Assembly (NCBI GenBank): GCA_002255955.1
Contig: NKIM01000023.1
Location: forward strand, 23,535-87,534
Length of the DNA: 64,000 nt
Direction: 5' to 3'
Origin: Burkholderiales bacterium PBB2
GTDB taxonomy: Bacteria > Pseudomonadota > Gammaproteobacteria > Burkholderiales > Burkholderiaceae_C
The notes under the pieces were generated by a model, which worked only from the letters and a program-made list of their open reading frames with translations, had not been told where the DNA came from and ran no database searches. Positions 1-10,869 of this stretch are shown piece by piece; positions within the stretch are counted from its first letter, which is position 1, and the number at the start of each line of letters is the position of its first letter. The position numbers and the translations under genes were made by a program.

Positions 1-218
1 TGACAGTCCCGTGTCAGCGCTACGGGTGTTCCCTGAGCTCCCCCGCGCTTGAGGGGGTGAGCGCTGCGGGCGCAGGGGCCCGCTTGGTGCGGCCTTGCGC
101 CGCGGCGGTGCATGCGGCGCCAGTTCGTGGTGCTGGCACCGGAACGGTGCGCTGGCTGGCGTGGTCGACCCAGGCCTGATCGTGCCCTGGGGTCAGGTCT
201 TGCCTGCGGCCGAGGGGC
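1..218. other. Left-edge non-coding stretch
   Basis: No reading frame here has credible codon use or a recognisable product. A short imperfect hairpin lies near 37-63 (a C-run pairing with a G-run), but no T-tract follows it. The rest is GC-rich sequence downstream of the minus-strand gene that ends at 219. Confidence 0.4.
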
Positions 219-1910
219 TCAGACCTTTTGGAACATCACCCGCTCGGCCAGCTCGCGCTGGGCCACGGGCAGGGCCGCGGCGCGGTCCAGGATCTGGATC
301 ACCGCTTCACAGCGGCCTTGCGCGGCGCGCCCGGTAGGCAGGGGCGTGGGCTCGGCCCACAGCCCGGCCAGCAAACCCGGCGCTTGTGCGCCGAGGGTGC
401 GGCGGATCACTTCCAGCTCGATGGCCGTGGCCGGCTTGGGCGCAAAGCGGGGCAGATCGCTGCGCGCCGCCTCCACGAGCCAGGCGGTTTCCTTGACCTG
501 CAGGTCCAGCGGCAGCTGGCGGCGCAGTGCCACCTGGCCGGACAGCAGGCCCAGGCAGCTGCTGCCTCCGGGCGTGGCCAGGCTGGCCTTGAGCTGGCTG
601 CGCAGCAGCTGGGCGTACTGGCGGCGCTGGTTGGGGCTGATGGCGGCGATCAGCTCGGGCATGCGGGTGCTCAGCTCGGCCCAGCCCAGGGCTTGCAACT
701 CCTCGTCGCTGGCCGCGGCGGCGCGGGCGGCCTGCATGCGGCCGGCCAGGCGGTCGAGCGTACCGGCATAACGCTGGTTCAGCGCATGCCAGGCCGGGCT
801 GCCCTGCAGGGCATCGGCAAAGTCGGCCGCCTGCGCGTCCTGCCCGGCGGGCAGGGCCACATCCAGGGTCTGCGGCAGGGCGGCGATCAGCGAATTGGCC
901 ACCAGCTCGTCGCTGTGCGGGTACCACATGCTGTGCGAGGGGGTCTTGACCGTGCGGTGGATGAAGTACTCGGGCAGGCCCACCTTGCGGTAGATGCCGG
1001 CCAGCTGCTGGTTGGCCAGCTCGTCGAACACCGGGTTGTAGGTGCCGGTGGAGGCGCGGTGGAAACCCAGCTGGGCACCGGGCATCAGCTGGCGCTCGCG
1101 CCCGGCCAGGAAGAGCAGGGTGCAGGCGCTTTCGCAATTGCCCACGGCACGGGTGCTGTAGCGGCTCTTGCTCATCAAGGCCACCACCTGTTCGGCCTCG
1201 AAGACCCGGCCGCCGGGCGAGGCCAGCTCCAGCCGGCGCACGCTGGGGCTTTCGTCCAGCAGGCGTTGCAGTCGGCCAGCGTCCCCCATGCCGATGGGGC
1301 CGCGCAGCTGCAGCACATGGCCGTCGGCCGAGACCTTGAGCGTGGCCTGGCCGATGGGGTCGATGCCGCGCGCCATCTGCCAGTACTCGCCCAGATCGGG
1401 CAGCAGGCCGAAGACTAACGACACGCCCAGCTGCACGGCACCCAGGCCCAGCGAGATGCGCGCCAGCCAGGCCCAAAGCCCAGCACCGCCGATGCGCAGG
1501 TACTCGCCCGCCGCGCGCCAGGCGCCGACGATGCACCAGATGTTGAAGGCAATCAGCAGCGGCCAGCCGACCAAGGTGGTGATGGCGCTGATCTGCAGCG
1601 ATTGGCCCTTGACGCTGATCCAGCTCATCACCCCGGTCAGCAGCAGGGCCAGGGGCGCGGACAGCAGCACATTGTTGACCCAGAAGCTTTGCGCCAGGCT
1701 TTGCTCGCCATGCCAGTGCGAGGCGATGTAACCGGGGCGGCGCTCGGTGGCCACCGGGTGGCGGGCGCGCTGGCCGCCTCGGCTGCTGGGGGCGCGCGGT
1801 TTGGCGGCTTGCTGCCAGGCGGTCGGGTCGCCCGGGGCATCACCGCCTGGCGCCTTGTTGGCCGATTCCGAATGATCGGCCTGTGTGGGGTCGTAGTTCT
1901 TCAGGCTCAT
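219..1910 (-). CDS. Membrane-anchored ClpP/crotonase-like protein (COG3904-type)
   Basis: 563 aa. A hydrophilic N-terminus of about 70 residues precedes three predicted membrane helices (roughly 77-99, 108-132, 147-170). A soluble domain from about 185 resembles ClpP/crotonase-fold proteins of the COG3904 type. The segment NCESACTLLFLAG (Ser261 in CESAC) and the following LGFHRAS (His284) look like the Ser and His of such a site, so a membrane-tethered serine protease is possible; the acid residue is not assigned. The C-terminal 230 residues are not recognised. The ATG follows a GGGAG Shine-Dalgarno at good spacing. It lies downstream of the ABC exporter genes on the same strand, across a 114-nt gap. 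No function is established for close relatives that I know of. Confidence 0.75.
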   Translation of the reverse strand: MSLKNYDPTQADHSESANKAPGGDAPGDPTAWQQAAKPRAPSSRGGQRARHPVATERRPGYIASHWHGEQSLAQSFWVNNVLLSAPLALLLTGVMSWISVKGQSLQISAITTLVGWPLLIAFNIWCIVGAWRAAGEYLRIGGAGLWAWLARISLGLGAVQLGVSLVFGLLPDLGEYWQMARGIDPIGQATLKVSADGHVLQLRGPIGMGDAGRLQRLLDESPSVRRLELASPGGRVFEAEQVVALMSKSRYSTRAVGNCESACTLLFLAGRERQLMPGAQLGFHRASTGTYNPVFDELANQQLAGIYRKVGLPEYFIHRTVKTPSHSMWYPHSDELVANSLIAALPQTLDVALPAGQDAQAADFADALQGSPAWHALNQRYAGTLDRLAGRMQAARAAAASDEELQALGWAELSTRMPELIAAISPNQRRQYAQLLRSQLKASLATPGGSSCLGLLSGQVALRRQLPLDLQVKETAWLVEAARSDLPRFAPKPATAIELEVIRRTLGAQAPGLLAGLWAEPTPLPTGRAAQGRCEAVIQILDRAAALPVAQRELAERVMFQKV

Positions 1911-2024
1911 GCCGCGGCTCCCTGCTGGAGCGGCTCACTGTAGCGGAGCACCCCCACGAGCTGTCGTGACAAAAGCCGCGCCGGCAATGTTCACTTTCCC
2001 CTCTGACGGGCCTGGCTCCTTCCC

Positions 2025-3359
2025 TTACTCCTCCCAGCTGAAGCGGGCGATGGCCAGCGCACCAAAAGCCAGGGCAAAACCCAGCATCACACCCACCGGG
2101 GCGAGTGCCTCGCTGAAGGGCAGGCCGCGCCAGGTCATGGCGTCCAGGCCATCGACGGCCCAGCGGGTGGGGATGAAGAGCGAGGCGGTCTGCAGCCACT
2201 CGGGGAAAACGAAAGAGGGCACCCAGGCGCCGCCCAGCATCACCATCAGCAAGGTGGCCAGGATGGCCAGGCCCCGCGTGGCCTCGGGCGATTTGCCCAG
2301 GGCCGCGATCAGCAGGCCGAAGCTGGCCGTCAGCAGCGAGAAGGCCAGCAGCACGGCCGCAAAGCCCAGCCAGCTGCCCTGCACCCGCACCCCGAAGGCG
2401 GCGATGGCCACGGCGTAGATCAATACAAAGATGATCAGCGAGATCAGCGTGCAGCTGGCGATGCGGCTGCCCAGCAGGCGCGCCTTGCTCAGCGGCGCCG
2501 CGCGCAGGCGCTGCCACAGGCCCTGGCGGCGCATCAGCAGCAGGGCCACGCCGATGTCCACGCCCATCATCAGGATGAACTGCACGCCCATGCCGGCGAA
2601 GGAGTGGGCATAGCTGTTGTACGGAATGTCGGCCTGGGCGCTGGCCTCCAGCTCGCGGGTGCTGAAGGGCGGGCTCATGGTGAAGCCGCTGCCGCCTGCC
2701 TCAGCCGCTGATGCTGCTGATGCCGCCGAAGCCCCCGCTTGCGGCGCCCGGGCGCTGCGCTCCTGCACCCGGGCAATGCTGTCGAACATGGCAGTCAGCT
2801 CCTGCCGCTGCTCGGCGGGCAGAGCCAGGTTGTCGGCCACTTGGGCGCGCATGTCCTTCATCACCGGCGCGCCCTGGCCGCTGAAGGTGTCGGCACTGAC
2901 CACTTGCATCACATGCTGGGCCAGCAGGCCGCGCACCATGGGCAGGACCATGGCTTGCGAGGGGTCGTAGTGCAGGGTGATCTCCGGCCGCTGGCCCTCA
3001 GGGCCGGCGAACAGGGCGCGGCCGGCCTGCTGGCCGAAGCCCGCCGGCAGCACGATGGCCGCGCGCAGCTTGCCGGCCTTCACCTGGGCCAGGGCGGCGT
3101 CGGCGTCCAGGCTTTGCACGGCCAGGCTGCTGTCGGCCTGAAGGGCGGCGGCGACCTTGGCGCTCAAAGGGCTGCGGTCCAGGTCGCTGATGGCGATGGG
3201 CACCGGGCTGGGCTTGTCGCCGCCCTTTTTGTTGTTGCCGAACAGGCTGCCGAAGAAGGCGGCGATCAGGATGGGCGCAATGATGCTCATCAGCACCGCG
3301 CGGCGGTTGGAGAAATGCAGGAACAGGTCTTTGCGGACCAGGGCGAGGAAGGCGTTCAT
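2025..3359 (-). CDS. ABC-2 type transporter permease
   Basis: 444 aa. Typical ABC-2 layout: one N-terminal membrane helix (about 21-42), a large periplasmic region (about 45-245), then five helices in the C-terminal half. The periplasmic loop holds an Ala-rich stretch. The gene follows its ATPase partner (3404-4360) after a 44-nt gap, so the two probably form one exporter. This permease architecture (YhgE/DrrB/YbhR-like) is used for export of drugs, lipids or polysaccharides; the substrate cannot be read from sequence. Only one permease gene is present, so it would act as a homodimer. Confidence 0.85.
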   Translation of the reverse strand: MNAFLALVRKDLFLHFSNRRAVLMSIIAPILIAAFFGSLFGNNKKGGDKPSPVPIAISDLDRSPLSAKVAAALQADSSLAVQSLDADAALAQVKAGKLRAAIVLPAGFGQQAGRALFAGPEGQRPEITLHYDPSQAMVLPMVRGLLAQHVMQVVSADTFSGQGAPVMKDMRAQVADNLALPAEQRQELTAMFDSIARVQERSARAPQAGASAASAASAAEAGGSGFTMSPPFSTRELEASAQADIPYNSYAHSFAGMGVQFILMMGVDIGVALLLMRRQGLWQRLRAAPLSKARLLGSRIASCTLISLIIFVLIYAVAIAAFGVRVQGSWLGFAAVLLAFSLLTASFGLLIAALGKSPEATRGLAILATLLMVMLGGAWVPSFVFPEWLQTASLFIPTRWAVDGLDAMTWRGLPFSEALAPVGVMLGFALAFGALAIARFSWEE

Positions 3360-3403
3360 GGCGGCGCTCTCTGTGGGTTTCTTGTGGGGCGGTGGCGCGG
3401 AGC

Positions 3404-4360
<957 letters not shown>

Positions 4361-4677
4361 GGGCGGGCGGGCTCGAAGCCTGGGTTCGGTGAGCAGGTGA
4401 AAACTGGACGCGATGCTAGGGCTGAGCCCGGGCCCTGCCCAGAGGGCTGCGACGGATGGACAGCGCGCGGCGCGAATCGACAGCGCCGGGCGTGAATGAT
4501 CACAAGGCCGGGTCAACCTGGATTTGCAATCCGCGGCCGGCCGCTATCGTGGCGGCTGCCTGATCGGGGCCCGTGGATCGGGGCCGCTGGATCAAGGCCG
4601 CCGAACGCACCATCACCCGCTGGAATCGGGCTGCCCACCGGCAGCGCGCAGGCCAGCCCAGGGAGGAGAACACCACC
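4361..4677. other. Divergent intergenic region
   Basis: 317 nt between the minus-strand ABC ATPase and the plus-strand M61 peptidase, so it should carry promoters for both. I see no convincing -35/-10 pair, repeat or RNA element. The only clear signal is the GGGAGGAG ribosome-binding site just before 4678. Confidence 0.4.
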
Positions 4678-6654
4678 ATGTCACGACGCCTTTTCTCATC
4701 CACCCCGGCCCTGCGCTGGGCCTCTTTCAGCGGGCGCACCCGCGCCGCCACGGCCGCGGTCTTGCTGGCCCTCGCCGGCATCGGGCCGGCCCAGGCCCAG
4801 CACCCGATTCCGCAGCCCGAGGACAAGCCCTACCTCGGCCCCATCCGCATCCAGGTCGATGCCACCGATCTGGACCGCCACATCTTCCAGGTGCGCCAGC
4901 AACTGCCCGTGAAGGCCGGCCGCCTGACCTTGCTGTTTCCTCGTTACTTGCCCGGCGCCCATGGCCCTTACGGCACGGTGGACCGACTGGCCGGGCTCAA
5001 GATCCACGCCGGCGCGCAGGAGCTGGCCTGGCTGCGCGACACGGTGGACCCCTTTGCCTTTCATGTTGAAGTGCCGGCTGGCGTCAACGAGCTGAACCTG
5101 GCCTTCCAGTTCCTGAGCCCGGTGCAGCGCGAAGGCGGCCGGGTGGTGATGACGCCCGAGATGCTGAACCTGCAGTGGATCAGCATGCTGCTCTACCCGG
5201 CCGGCCACTACGCCAGCGCCCTCCAGATGCAGGCCGAAGTGACCCTGCCGGCCGGTTGGACCCAGGCCAGCGCCCTGCGGGTGGAGAGCCAGAGCGCAGA
5301 AGGGCCGAAGCGCCAGCGCCTGCGCTTCAAGCCGGTCAGCCTGGAGACCCTGGCCGATTCGCCCCTGTTCGCCGGCGCCCACACCCGCCGCATCGAGCTG
5401 GACCCGCCCGGCCATCCCAAGCCGGTGGTGCTCAACCTCATGGCCGACGACCCGGCCGAGTTGCAGGCCAGCGAAGCGCAGATCCAGGCCCACAAAAACC
5501 TGGTGGTCCAGGCCGACCGCCTGTTTGCCTCCCGGCATTTCAAGCACTACGACTTTCTGCTGGCCATCTCCGGCCGCATGAGCGGCATCGGCCTGGAGCA
5601 CCACGAGAGCAGCGAGAACGGCGTGGGCTTGGGCTATTTCAAGGACTGGGGCAAGCGGGCCGGCAGCCGCAGCCTGCTGCCTCATGAGTACACCCATTCC
5701 TGGAACGGCAAGTTCCGCCGCCCGGCCGACCTCTGGACCCCGCAGTACAACGTGCCCATGCAGGACAGCCTGCTCTGGCTCTACGAGGGCCAGACCGATT
5801 ACTGGGGCCGGGTGCTGGCGGTGCGCTCGGGCCTGGTCAGCCCCGAGCAGGCGCGCGACGCCTGGGCCGAGATCGCCGCCACCTACAGCCACCGCGCGGG
5901 CCGGCTCTGGCGCAATCTGCAAGACACCACCAACGAAGCCGCCATGGCCAAGAGCCGCAGCGGCAACGATTGGAGCAGCTGGCAGCGCGGTGCCGATTAC
6001 TACGCCGAGAGCGGCCTGATCTGGCTCGATGCCGACACCTGGATCCGCGAGCAGAGCGGCGGGGCGCGCAGCCTCGATGATTTCGCGCGCCTGTTCTTCG
6101 GCGTGGAAGACGGCCGCATCGCGCCGCTGACCTACACCTTCGAGGACATCGTCGCCACCCTGAACCGCGTGCAGCCGCGTGACTGGGCCGCCTTCCTGCG
6201 CCAGCGCCTGGACCACAAAGGCCCTGAGGCGCCGCTGGACGGCCTGGCCCGCGCCGGCTGGCGCCTGAGCTGGGCCGAGACGCCCAGCGAGTTTGCCCGC
6301 GCCGACGATTCCGAATGGAAGAACGACGACTTCGCCTACAGCCTGGGCCTCAATCTCAAGCGCGACGGCAAGGTCGAGGCCGTGCTCTGGGGCAGCCCCG
6401 TCTTCGAGGCCGGCCTGAGCCGCGCCGTCACCGTGGTGGCCGTCAACAACCAGGCCTACAAGAGCGAACGCCTGGCCGCCGCCATCAGCGCCAACAAGGG
6501 TGGCGCGGCGCCGCTGGAGCTCTTGCTGCGCGAGGGCGACCGCTTCCGTCAGGTCAAGATCGACTACCGCGGCGGCCTGCGCTACCCGCGCCTGAGCCGC
6601 GTCGAGGGCAGCCCGGAGCGGCTGGACAGCGGGGTGCTGGCCGCCCGGCCTTGA
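4678..6654 (+). CDS. M61 family glycyl aminopeptidase, exported
   Basis: 658 aa from ATG 4678, chosen because GGGAGGAG lies 8-10 nt upstream and a signal peptide ending QAQA begins there. The zinc site is HEYTHSWNGKFRRP (His336, Glu337, His340), the M61 form of HEXXH with the WN..RP extension. The third ligand is probably the Glu of LYEGQTDYWG. An N-terminal beta domain precedes it, and a PDZ-like domain (about 560-640, LGLNLKRDGKVEAVLWGSPVFEAGL) closes the protein, as in the family. M61 enzymes release N-terminal Gly or Ala from peptides; this one should work in the periplasm. A 9-bp perfect hairpin follows the stop codon. Confidence 0.9.
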   Translation: MSRRLFSSTPALRWASFSGRTRAATAAVLLALAGIGPAQAQHPIPQPEDKPYLGPIRIQVDATDLDRHIFQVRQQLPVKAGRLTLLFPRYLPGAHGPYGTVDRLAGLKIHAGAQELAWLRDTVDPFAFHVEVPAGVNELNLAFQFLSPVQREGGRVVMTPEMLNLQWISMLLYPAGHYASALQMQAEVTLPAGWTQASALRVESQSAEGPKRQRLRFKPVSLETLADSPLFAGAHTRRIELDPPGHPKPVVLNLMADDPAELQASEAQIQAHKNLVVQADRLFASRHFKHYDFLLAISGRMSGIGLEHHESSENGVGLGYFKDWGKRAGSRSLLPHEYTHSWNGKFRRPADLWTPQYNVPMQDSLLWLYEGQTDYWGRVLAVRSGLVSPEQARDAWAEIAATYSHRAGRLWRNLQDTTNEAAMAKSRSGNDWSSWQRGADYYAESGLIWLDADTWIREQSGGARSLDDFARLFFGVEDGRIAPLTYTFEDIVATLNRVQPRDWAAFLRQRLDHKGPEAPLDGLARAGWRLSWAETPSEFARADDSEWKNDDFAYSLGLNLKRDGKVEAVLWGSPVFEAGLSRAVTVVAVNNQAYKSERLAAAISANKGGAAPLELLLREGDRFRQVKIDYRGGLRYPRLSRVEGSPERLDSGVLAARP

Positions 6655-6659
6655 GGCTT

Positions 6660-6681
6660 CTGCAGCCCGGCAGGGCTGCAG
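6660..6681 (+). terminator. Possible hairpin terminator after the M61 gene
   Basis: Perfect inverted repeat CTGCAGCCC, loop GGCA, GGGCTGCAG, six bases after the M61 stop codon. No T-run follows, so it may stabilise the 3' end rather than terminate transcription. Confidence 0.3.
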
Positions 6682-6843
6682 CTCCATGGACGCGCGTGTC
6701 CCGGGTGTCGGCGAAGGTGAATCTGCGCTGCCGCCGAGCCGCCAGGCGCGGGTACAGTGCGCGGGTTCGTTGGAATCCCTCCGTGGTGACGGAGTTCAAA
6801 CGAGCCAAGCGGCACAGACCGTGTCTTCTGGAGGAAAAAAGAA

Positions 6844-8508
6844 ATGACGATTGCACAAGCCGGCGCCGTGGTGCGCCCGCTGTGGGCCGCTCGCCCCATG
6901 GCCGCCCTGATCCTGAGTTCCCTGAGCCTGGCGCTGACGGCCTGCGGTGGCGGCGGTGGGCGGCCCGGCATCTCGGTCTTCGGTGATGCGGCCTACAAGA
7001 ACGACAACAATGGCGGCGGCAGCGTGGTCGTCAGCCCGCCGGTCCCCAGCCAGCCCGACACCGAGGTGCTGGCCGCCAGCGCCACCCTGGCCCAGCGATG
7101 CGCGCCCGACAACCCTTTGGCCGATGCCGGCAAGAAGAACGGCAGCCTCAGCCTCGAGAAGCAGTGGATTCGCTCCTACGTCGACGAGGCTTACCTCTGG
7201 CGTGAGCAGGTGCCGCGTGTCAATGCCGCGCTCTTCACCGGCCCTACGGTCGAGCAGGCTTTGGACAATTACTTCAATGCCCTGCTCACCCCCGAACGCA
7301 CCGCCAGCGGCGCCCTGCGTGACCGCTTCAGCTTCACCTTCCCCAGCGCCGAGTGGCAGGCCCTGGCGCAAGGCGGTGTCGAGCAAGGCTATGGGCTGGA
7401 GTGGTCGCAGGCCTCGAAGACGCCGCCGCGCGGCCTGCGCATTGCCTATGTGGAGCCGGGCGGCCCGGCCGCCAAAGCGGGCTTGCAGCGCGGTGACCGC
7501 TTGGTGATGGTGGACGGCGTCAATGCCGATGCCGTGGACCAGGGCGGCATCGACGTCCTCAATGCGGCGCTCTATCCGACAGCCAGCGGCCGAGGCCACA
7601 GCTTCCTGTTCAGCCGCGCCGGTGGCATGGAGGTGCCGGCCTACCTGAGCAGTGCAGCGGTGGCCAAGCAGCCGGTGCTGCTGAGCCAGGTGCTGACGGC
7701 GGCCGATGGGCGGCGTGTCGGCCATCTGGTGTTCAACGACCACATCGCGCCCGCTGAGGCCCAACTGATCGACGCCGTGCGCGATTTCAAGCAGCAAGGC
7801 ATTGCCGACCTGATGCTGGACCTGCGCTACAACGGTGGCGGTTATCTCTACATCGCCAGCGAGCTGGCCTACATGATCGCCGGCCCGCAGCGCAGCCAGG
7901 ACAAGGTCTTCGAGCAGCTCCGCTACAACAGCCGGCGCAGCGCCGACAACCAGTCGCCTTCGGCGCGCACCCCGTTCTTCACCGAGTCTTGCCTCTACGA
8001 CGGCAAGGCCTGCACGCTGGAGCAGCCCCTGCCCACGCTGAACCTGGCCCGCGTGTACGTGTTGACCCAGGCCGGCACCTGCTCGGCCAGCGAGTCCATC
8101 ATCAACGGCCTGCGCGGCATCGGCGTCGAGGTGATCCAGATCGGCGGGCGCAGCTGTGGCAAGCCTTTTGGCTTCACGGCCAAGGACAACTGCGGCATGT
8201 CGTACTTCCCGATCGAATTTGTCGGCAACAACGCGGCCGGCTTCGGCGACTATGCCGATGGATTTGAGCCCGGCGGCAGCGGCGCCGCCGGCTTGCCCGG
8301 CTGCCGGGTGGCCGATGACCTGAGCCGCCCGCTGGGTGACAGCCGTGAGGCCATGCTGGCCACCGCCCTGGCCCACCGCATCGACGGCCGCTGCCCGCCC
8401 GAGAGCGCCTCGACGAGCAAGCCTCTGGCCGCCCCCGGCGACGCCGGTCTGGCCTGGACGCTGAAACGATCACCGCTGCGTGAGAACCGCTTCCTTGGCG
8501 GTCGCTGA
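6844..8508 (+). CDS. S41 family (C-terminal processing-type) peptidase, lipoprotein
   Basis: 554 aa. Strong ribosome-binding site (GGAGG, 8 nt). A lipoprotein signal ends in LTAC followed by a Gly run, so the protein should be membrane-anchored. A PDZ domain (about 175-235, GGPAAKAGLQRGDRLVMVDG) precedes the S41 catalytic domain. The site GTCSASE places the nucleophile at Ser414, and Lys440 in GGRSCGKPFGF matches the general base of the Ser/Lys dyad. DLMLDLRYNGGG is the conserved strand that binds substrate. Extra cysteines (TESC, DGKAC, GTC, RSC, DNC, GC) suggest disulfides and an extracytoplasmic site. It is larger than, and different from, the CtpA/Prc housekeeping proteases; the substrate is unknown. 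Confidence 0.88.
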   Translation: MTIAQAGAVVRPLWAARPMAALILSSLSLALTACGGGGGRPGISVFGDAAYKNDNNGGGSVVVSPPVPSQPDTEVLAASATLAQRCAPDNPLADAGKKNGSLSLEKQWIRSYVDEAYLWREQVPRVNAALFTGPTVEQALDNYFNALLTPERTASGALRDRFSFTFPSAEWQALAQGGVEQGYGLEWSQASKTPPRGLRIAYVEPGGPAAKAGLQRGDRLVMVDGVNADAVDQGGIDVLNAALYPTASGRGHSFLFSRAGGMEVPAYLSSAAVAKQPVLLSQVLTAADGRRVGHLVFNDHIAPAEAQLIDAVRDFKQQGIADLMLDLRYNGGGYLYIASELAYMIAGPQRSQDKVFEQLRYNSRRSADNQSPSARTPFFTESCLYDGKACTLEQPLPTLNLARVYVLTQAGTCSASESIINGLRGIGVEVIQIGGRSCGKPFGFTAKDNCGMSYFPIEFVGNNAAGFGDYADGFEPGGSGAAGLPGCRVADDLSRPLGDSREAMLATALAHRIDGRCPPESASTSKPLAAPGDAGLAWTLKRSPLRENRFLGGR

Positions 8509-8631
8509 GCGTTCGTTGAGGGTTAGCCTGCCGCGCGATTGAGGCGCCGCAAGCGCGCCGCAAGCTGGGCGGCCTAGGATGGGGTCAGGAACCACCCCAT
8601 CCCCCGGCCCGGCCGGTGCGAAAGGCTGCCC

Positions 8632-9933
8632 ATGTCCACCGTACAAGACCTCTACCTCCGCAAAAAGCTGCCCACGGCCGAAGACGCGCTGAGCCTGCTG
8701 CGCAATGGCGACTTCATCATCGTGCCCACCGGCGTGGGCGAGCCGCCGACGCTCTTGCATGCACTCTCGGCCGCGCGGCGGCAGTTCCGCGATATCAAGC
8801 TGGGCCAGATCCTGGCCGTGCGCAAGTACGGCTACTTCGACCCCGAGACGGTCGAGCATGTGCGCCATGTGGCCTTCTTTTACGGCGCCGCCTCGCGGGC
8901 CGGCGGCAAGGAGGGCTGGGTCGATTTCATCCCCAGCTACTTCTCCGAGATGCCGTCGCTGATCGAGCGCGGCCAGATCCCGGCCGATGTGGTGGTGTCC
9001 ATGGCCTCGCCCATGGATGCGCATGGCTACTTCTCGCTCAGCCTGGGGGCGGACTACACCATGGCCGCGGTCAAGAAGGCGCGCGCGGTGCTCCTCGAGG
9101 TCAACCCCAACGTGCCCTTCGCCAACGGCGCCTGCACCGTGCACATCTCCCAGGTCAGCGGCCTGATCGAGAGCAGCGAGCCGGTGGCCGAGGTGGGCCT
9201 GCCCAAGATCGGCCCGGTGCAGGAGGCGATTGGCAAGTATGTGGCCGACATGATCGAGGACGGCTCGACCCTGCAGATCGGTTACGGCGGCATCCCTGAT
9301 GCGGTGGTCATGCAGCTCAGCGCCAAGCGCGACCTCGGCGTGCACACCGAGATGATCGGTGACGGCATCATGAGCCTGGTCGAGAGCGGCGCCGTCACCA
9401 ACCGGCGCAAGAACTACCTGCCCGGCAAGATGGTCGCCACCTTCGCCTTGGGCTCGCAAAAGCTCTACCGCTTCATGGACCGCAACCCGGGCCTGGAGAT
9501 GCACCCGGTCGACTTCACCAACGACCCCTATCTGGCCGGCCAGAACGACAACTTGGTGGCCATCAACGCCACGCTGCAGATCGACCTGCTGGGCCAGTGC
9601 GGCTCGGAAAGCCTGGGGCCCACGCCTTACTCGGGCACCGGCGGCCAGAGCGATTTCGTGCGCGCCGCCAACCGCTCGCGCGGCGGCAAGGCCTTCATCG
9701 TGCTGCCCTCCACCGCCAAGGACGACAGCATCAGCCGCATCGTGCCCACCCTGACCCCGGGCACGCATATGAGCACCAGCAAGAACGACATCAACTACGT
9801 CGTCAGCGAGTTCGGCGTCGCCCAGCTGCGCGGCAAATCGGCCAAGCAGCGGGCGCTGGAGCTGATCAATATCGCCCACCCGAACTTCCGCGAGGAGTTG
9901 CGGGAGGCGGCGAGGAAGATCAATTTGTTGTGA
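8632..9933 (+). CDS. Acetyl-CoA hydrolase/transferase family (4-hydroxybutyrate CoA-transferase-like)
   Basis: 433 aa. ATG 8632 has GAAAGG 6 nt upstream. Full-length family I CoA-transferase with both acetyl-CoA hydrolase/transferase domains. HTEMIGDG contains the Glu expected to form the CoA thioester, QIGYGGIPDAV is the glycine-rich CoA-binding turn, and YSGTGGQSDFVRAA is the conserved C-terminal domain motif. It moves CoA between short-chain acids (acetate, 4-hydroxybutyrate, propionate or similar) in the cytoplasm. No pathway partners lie nearby, so the physiological acid is not defined. Confidence 0.87.
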   Translation: MSTVQDLYLRKKLPTAEDALSLLRNGDFIIVPTGVGEPPTLLHALSAARRQFRDIKLGQILAVRKYGYFDPETVEHVRHVAFFYGAASRAGGKEGWVDFIPSYFSEMPSLIERGQIPADVVVSMASPMDAHGYFSLSLGADYTMAAVKKARAVLLEVNPNVPFANGACTVHISQVSGLIESSEPVAEVGLPKIGPVQEAIGKYVADMIEDGSTLQIGYGGIPDAVVMQLSAKRDLGVHTEMIGDGIMSLVESGAVTNRRKNYLPGKMVATFALGSQKLYRFMDRNPGLEMHPVDFTNDPYLAGQNDNLVAINATLQIDLLGQCGSESLGPTPYSGTGGQSDFVRAANRSRGGKAFIVLPSTAKDDSISRIVPTLTPGTHMSTSKNDINYVVSEFGVAQLRGKSAKQRALELINIAHPNFREELREAARKINLL

Positions 9934-9957
9934 TCCTCGGGCCGGGCGCGCGGCGGC

Positions 9958-10524
9958 TCAGATCCCGCGCAATTCCATCTTCATCAGCTGGAAGTGCACC
10001 TCGCGGCCCACGGGCTTGAGCGAGACCAGGCGGAAGCTTTTTTCGGTGCCGACCTTGTAGACGCGCTCGTCGCGGTCACCGCCGACGTCGCCGCAGCCGT
10101 TCGGGTCCTTCTTTTCGCCGCGGCTCTTGCGGGCCTTGGCTTCCAGGGCGGCCGGGCTGCCGGCGCTGCAGTCCAGCACCGGGCCGTAGCCGGCGAGGGC
10201 CTCGCGGTAGTAACGGGCCACGCGCTCCAGATCGTCGTTGCTGGCGAATTTGGAGACCACCAGTTTCATGCCGAAGGGGCCGAAGGAGAAGCCGATGGTG
10301 GCGCTTTCCTTGTCGTCGTCCTTGTCGCGCTGTGGTCGCGCGCCGGGGTAGGCGGGCAGGCCGATGTCCTTGAGGTCGGCCTGTTCGCGGATGTCCAGGC
10401 CGGCGCTGAAGGCTTTGGCGGGCTTGGCGTTGCTGGCCTCGTCGCCGGCCATGGCGGGCGACGTCATGAGGCCCAGACCGAGAGCAATGGCCAGGGCGTT
10501 GAACAGGTGGCGGTGTGTCTTCAT
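9958..10524 (-). CDS. Exported protein of unknown function
   Basis: 188 aa from ATG 10524. A Sec signal peptide (MKTHRHLFNALAIALG... ending AMA) is followed by a mature part with alternating charged stretches: a KDDDKE loop, a GFSFGPFGMKLVVSKF strand pair and a basic KARKSRGEKK segment. Two cysteines (VLDCS, NGCGD) could pair. The middle (ASNDDLERVARYYREALAGYG) resembles short periplasmic proteins in which a predicted amphipathic helix follows a beta strand. I do not recognise the family. It is convergent with the CoA-transferase gene, 24 nt away. Confidence 0.75.
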   Translation of the reverse strand: MKTHRHLFNALAIALGLGLMTSPAMAGDEASNAKPAKAFSAGLDIREQADLKDIGLPAYPGARPQRDKDDDKESATIGFSFGPFGMKLVVSKFASNDDLERVARYYREALAGYGPVLDCSAGSPAALEAKARKSRGEKKDPNGCGDVGGDRDERVYKVGTEKSFRLVSLKPVGREVHFQLMKMELRGI

Positions 10525-10869
10525 GGTGGGGACCTTGCTTGCGAGGTGGTGCGGGCTTGCTTGTTGAAGAGGCATGGCTCGCAATGTAGGAGGGCGTGGG
10601 CGCCTGAGCCAGCCGGCTCCGACCAGCTGCAGCCTGGGCGGCACAGACCGCACGAAAGAAGCGTGAGCCGGCGCGAAGGCGGCACCACTGAGACGGTTCA
10701 GGCCGCGATTTATGCAGTGGGTCGCAAAGTGAGGGACGGCCCTGCCTGTCATTCCTAGGATGCGCCCATCTGCCGTGATCCAGGTTTCAAGCCTGAGTTC
10801 ATCGGCCGTGTCAGTCCAGACTCCATTCACTTTCCTGTTCAAGTCCAGCGCCTTGCTGGCGCCCCATCC
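10525..10869. other. Divergent intergenic region
   Basis: 345 nt between two divergent genes for small exported proteins. It must hold both promoters. A TAGGAT hexamer near 10756 could be a -10 box for the plus-strand gene, but no matching -35 is clear. No repeats or RNA structure were recognised. Confidence 0.3.

Noticed and set aside
37..63. Hairpin near the left edge as terminator
   Set aside because: The stem is imperfect and no T-run follows on either strand.
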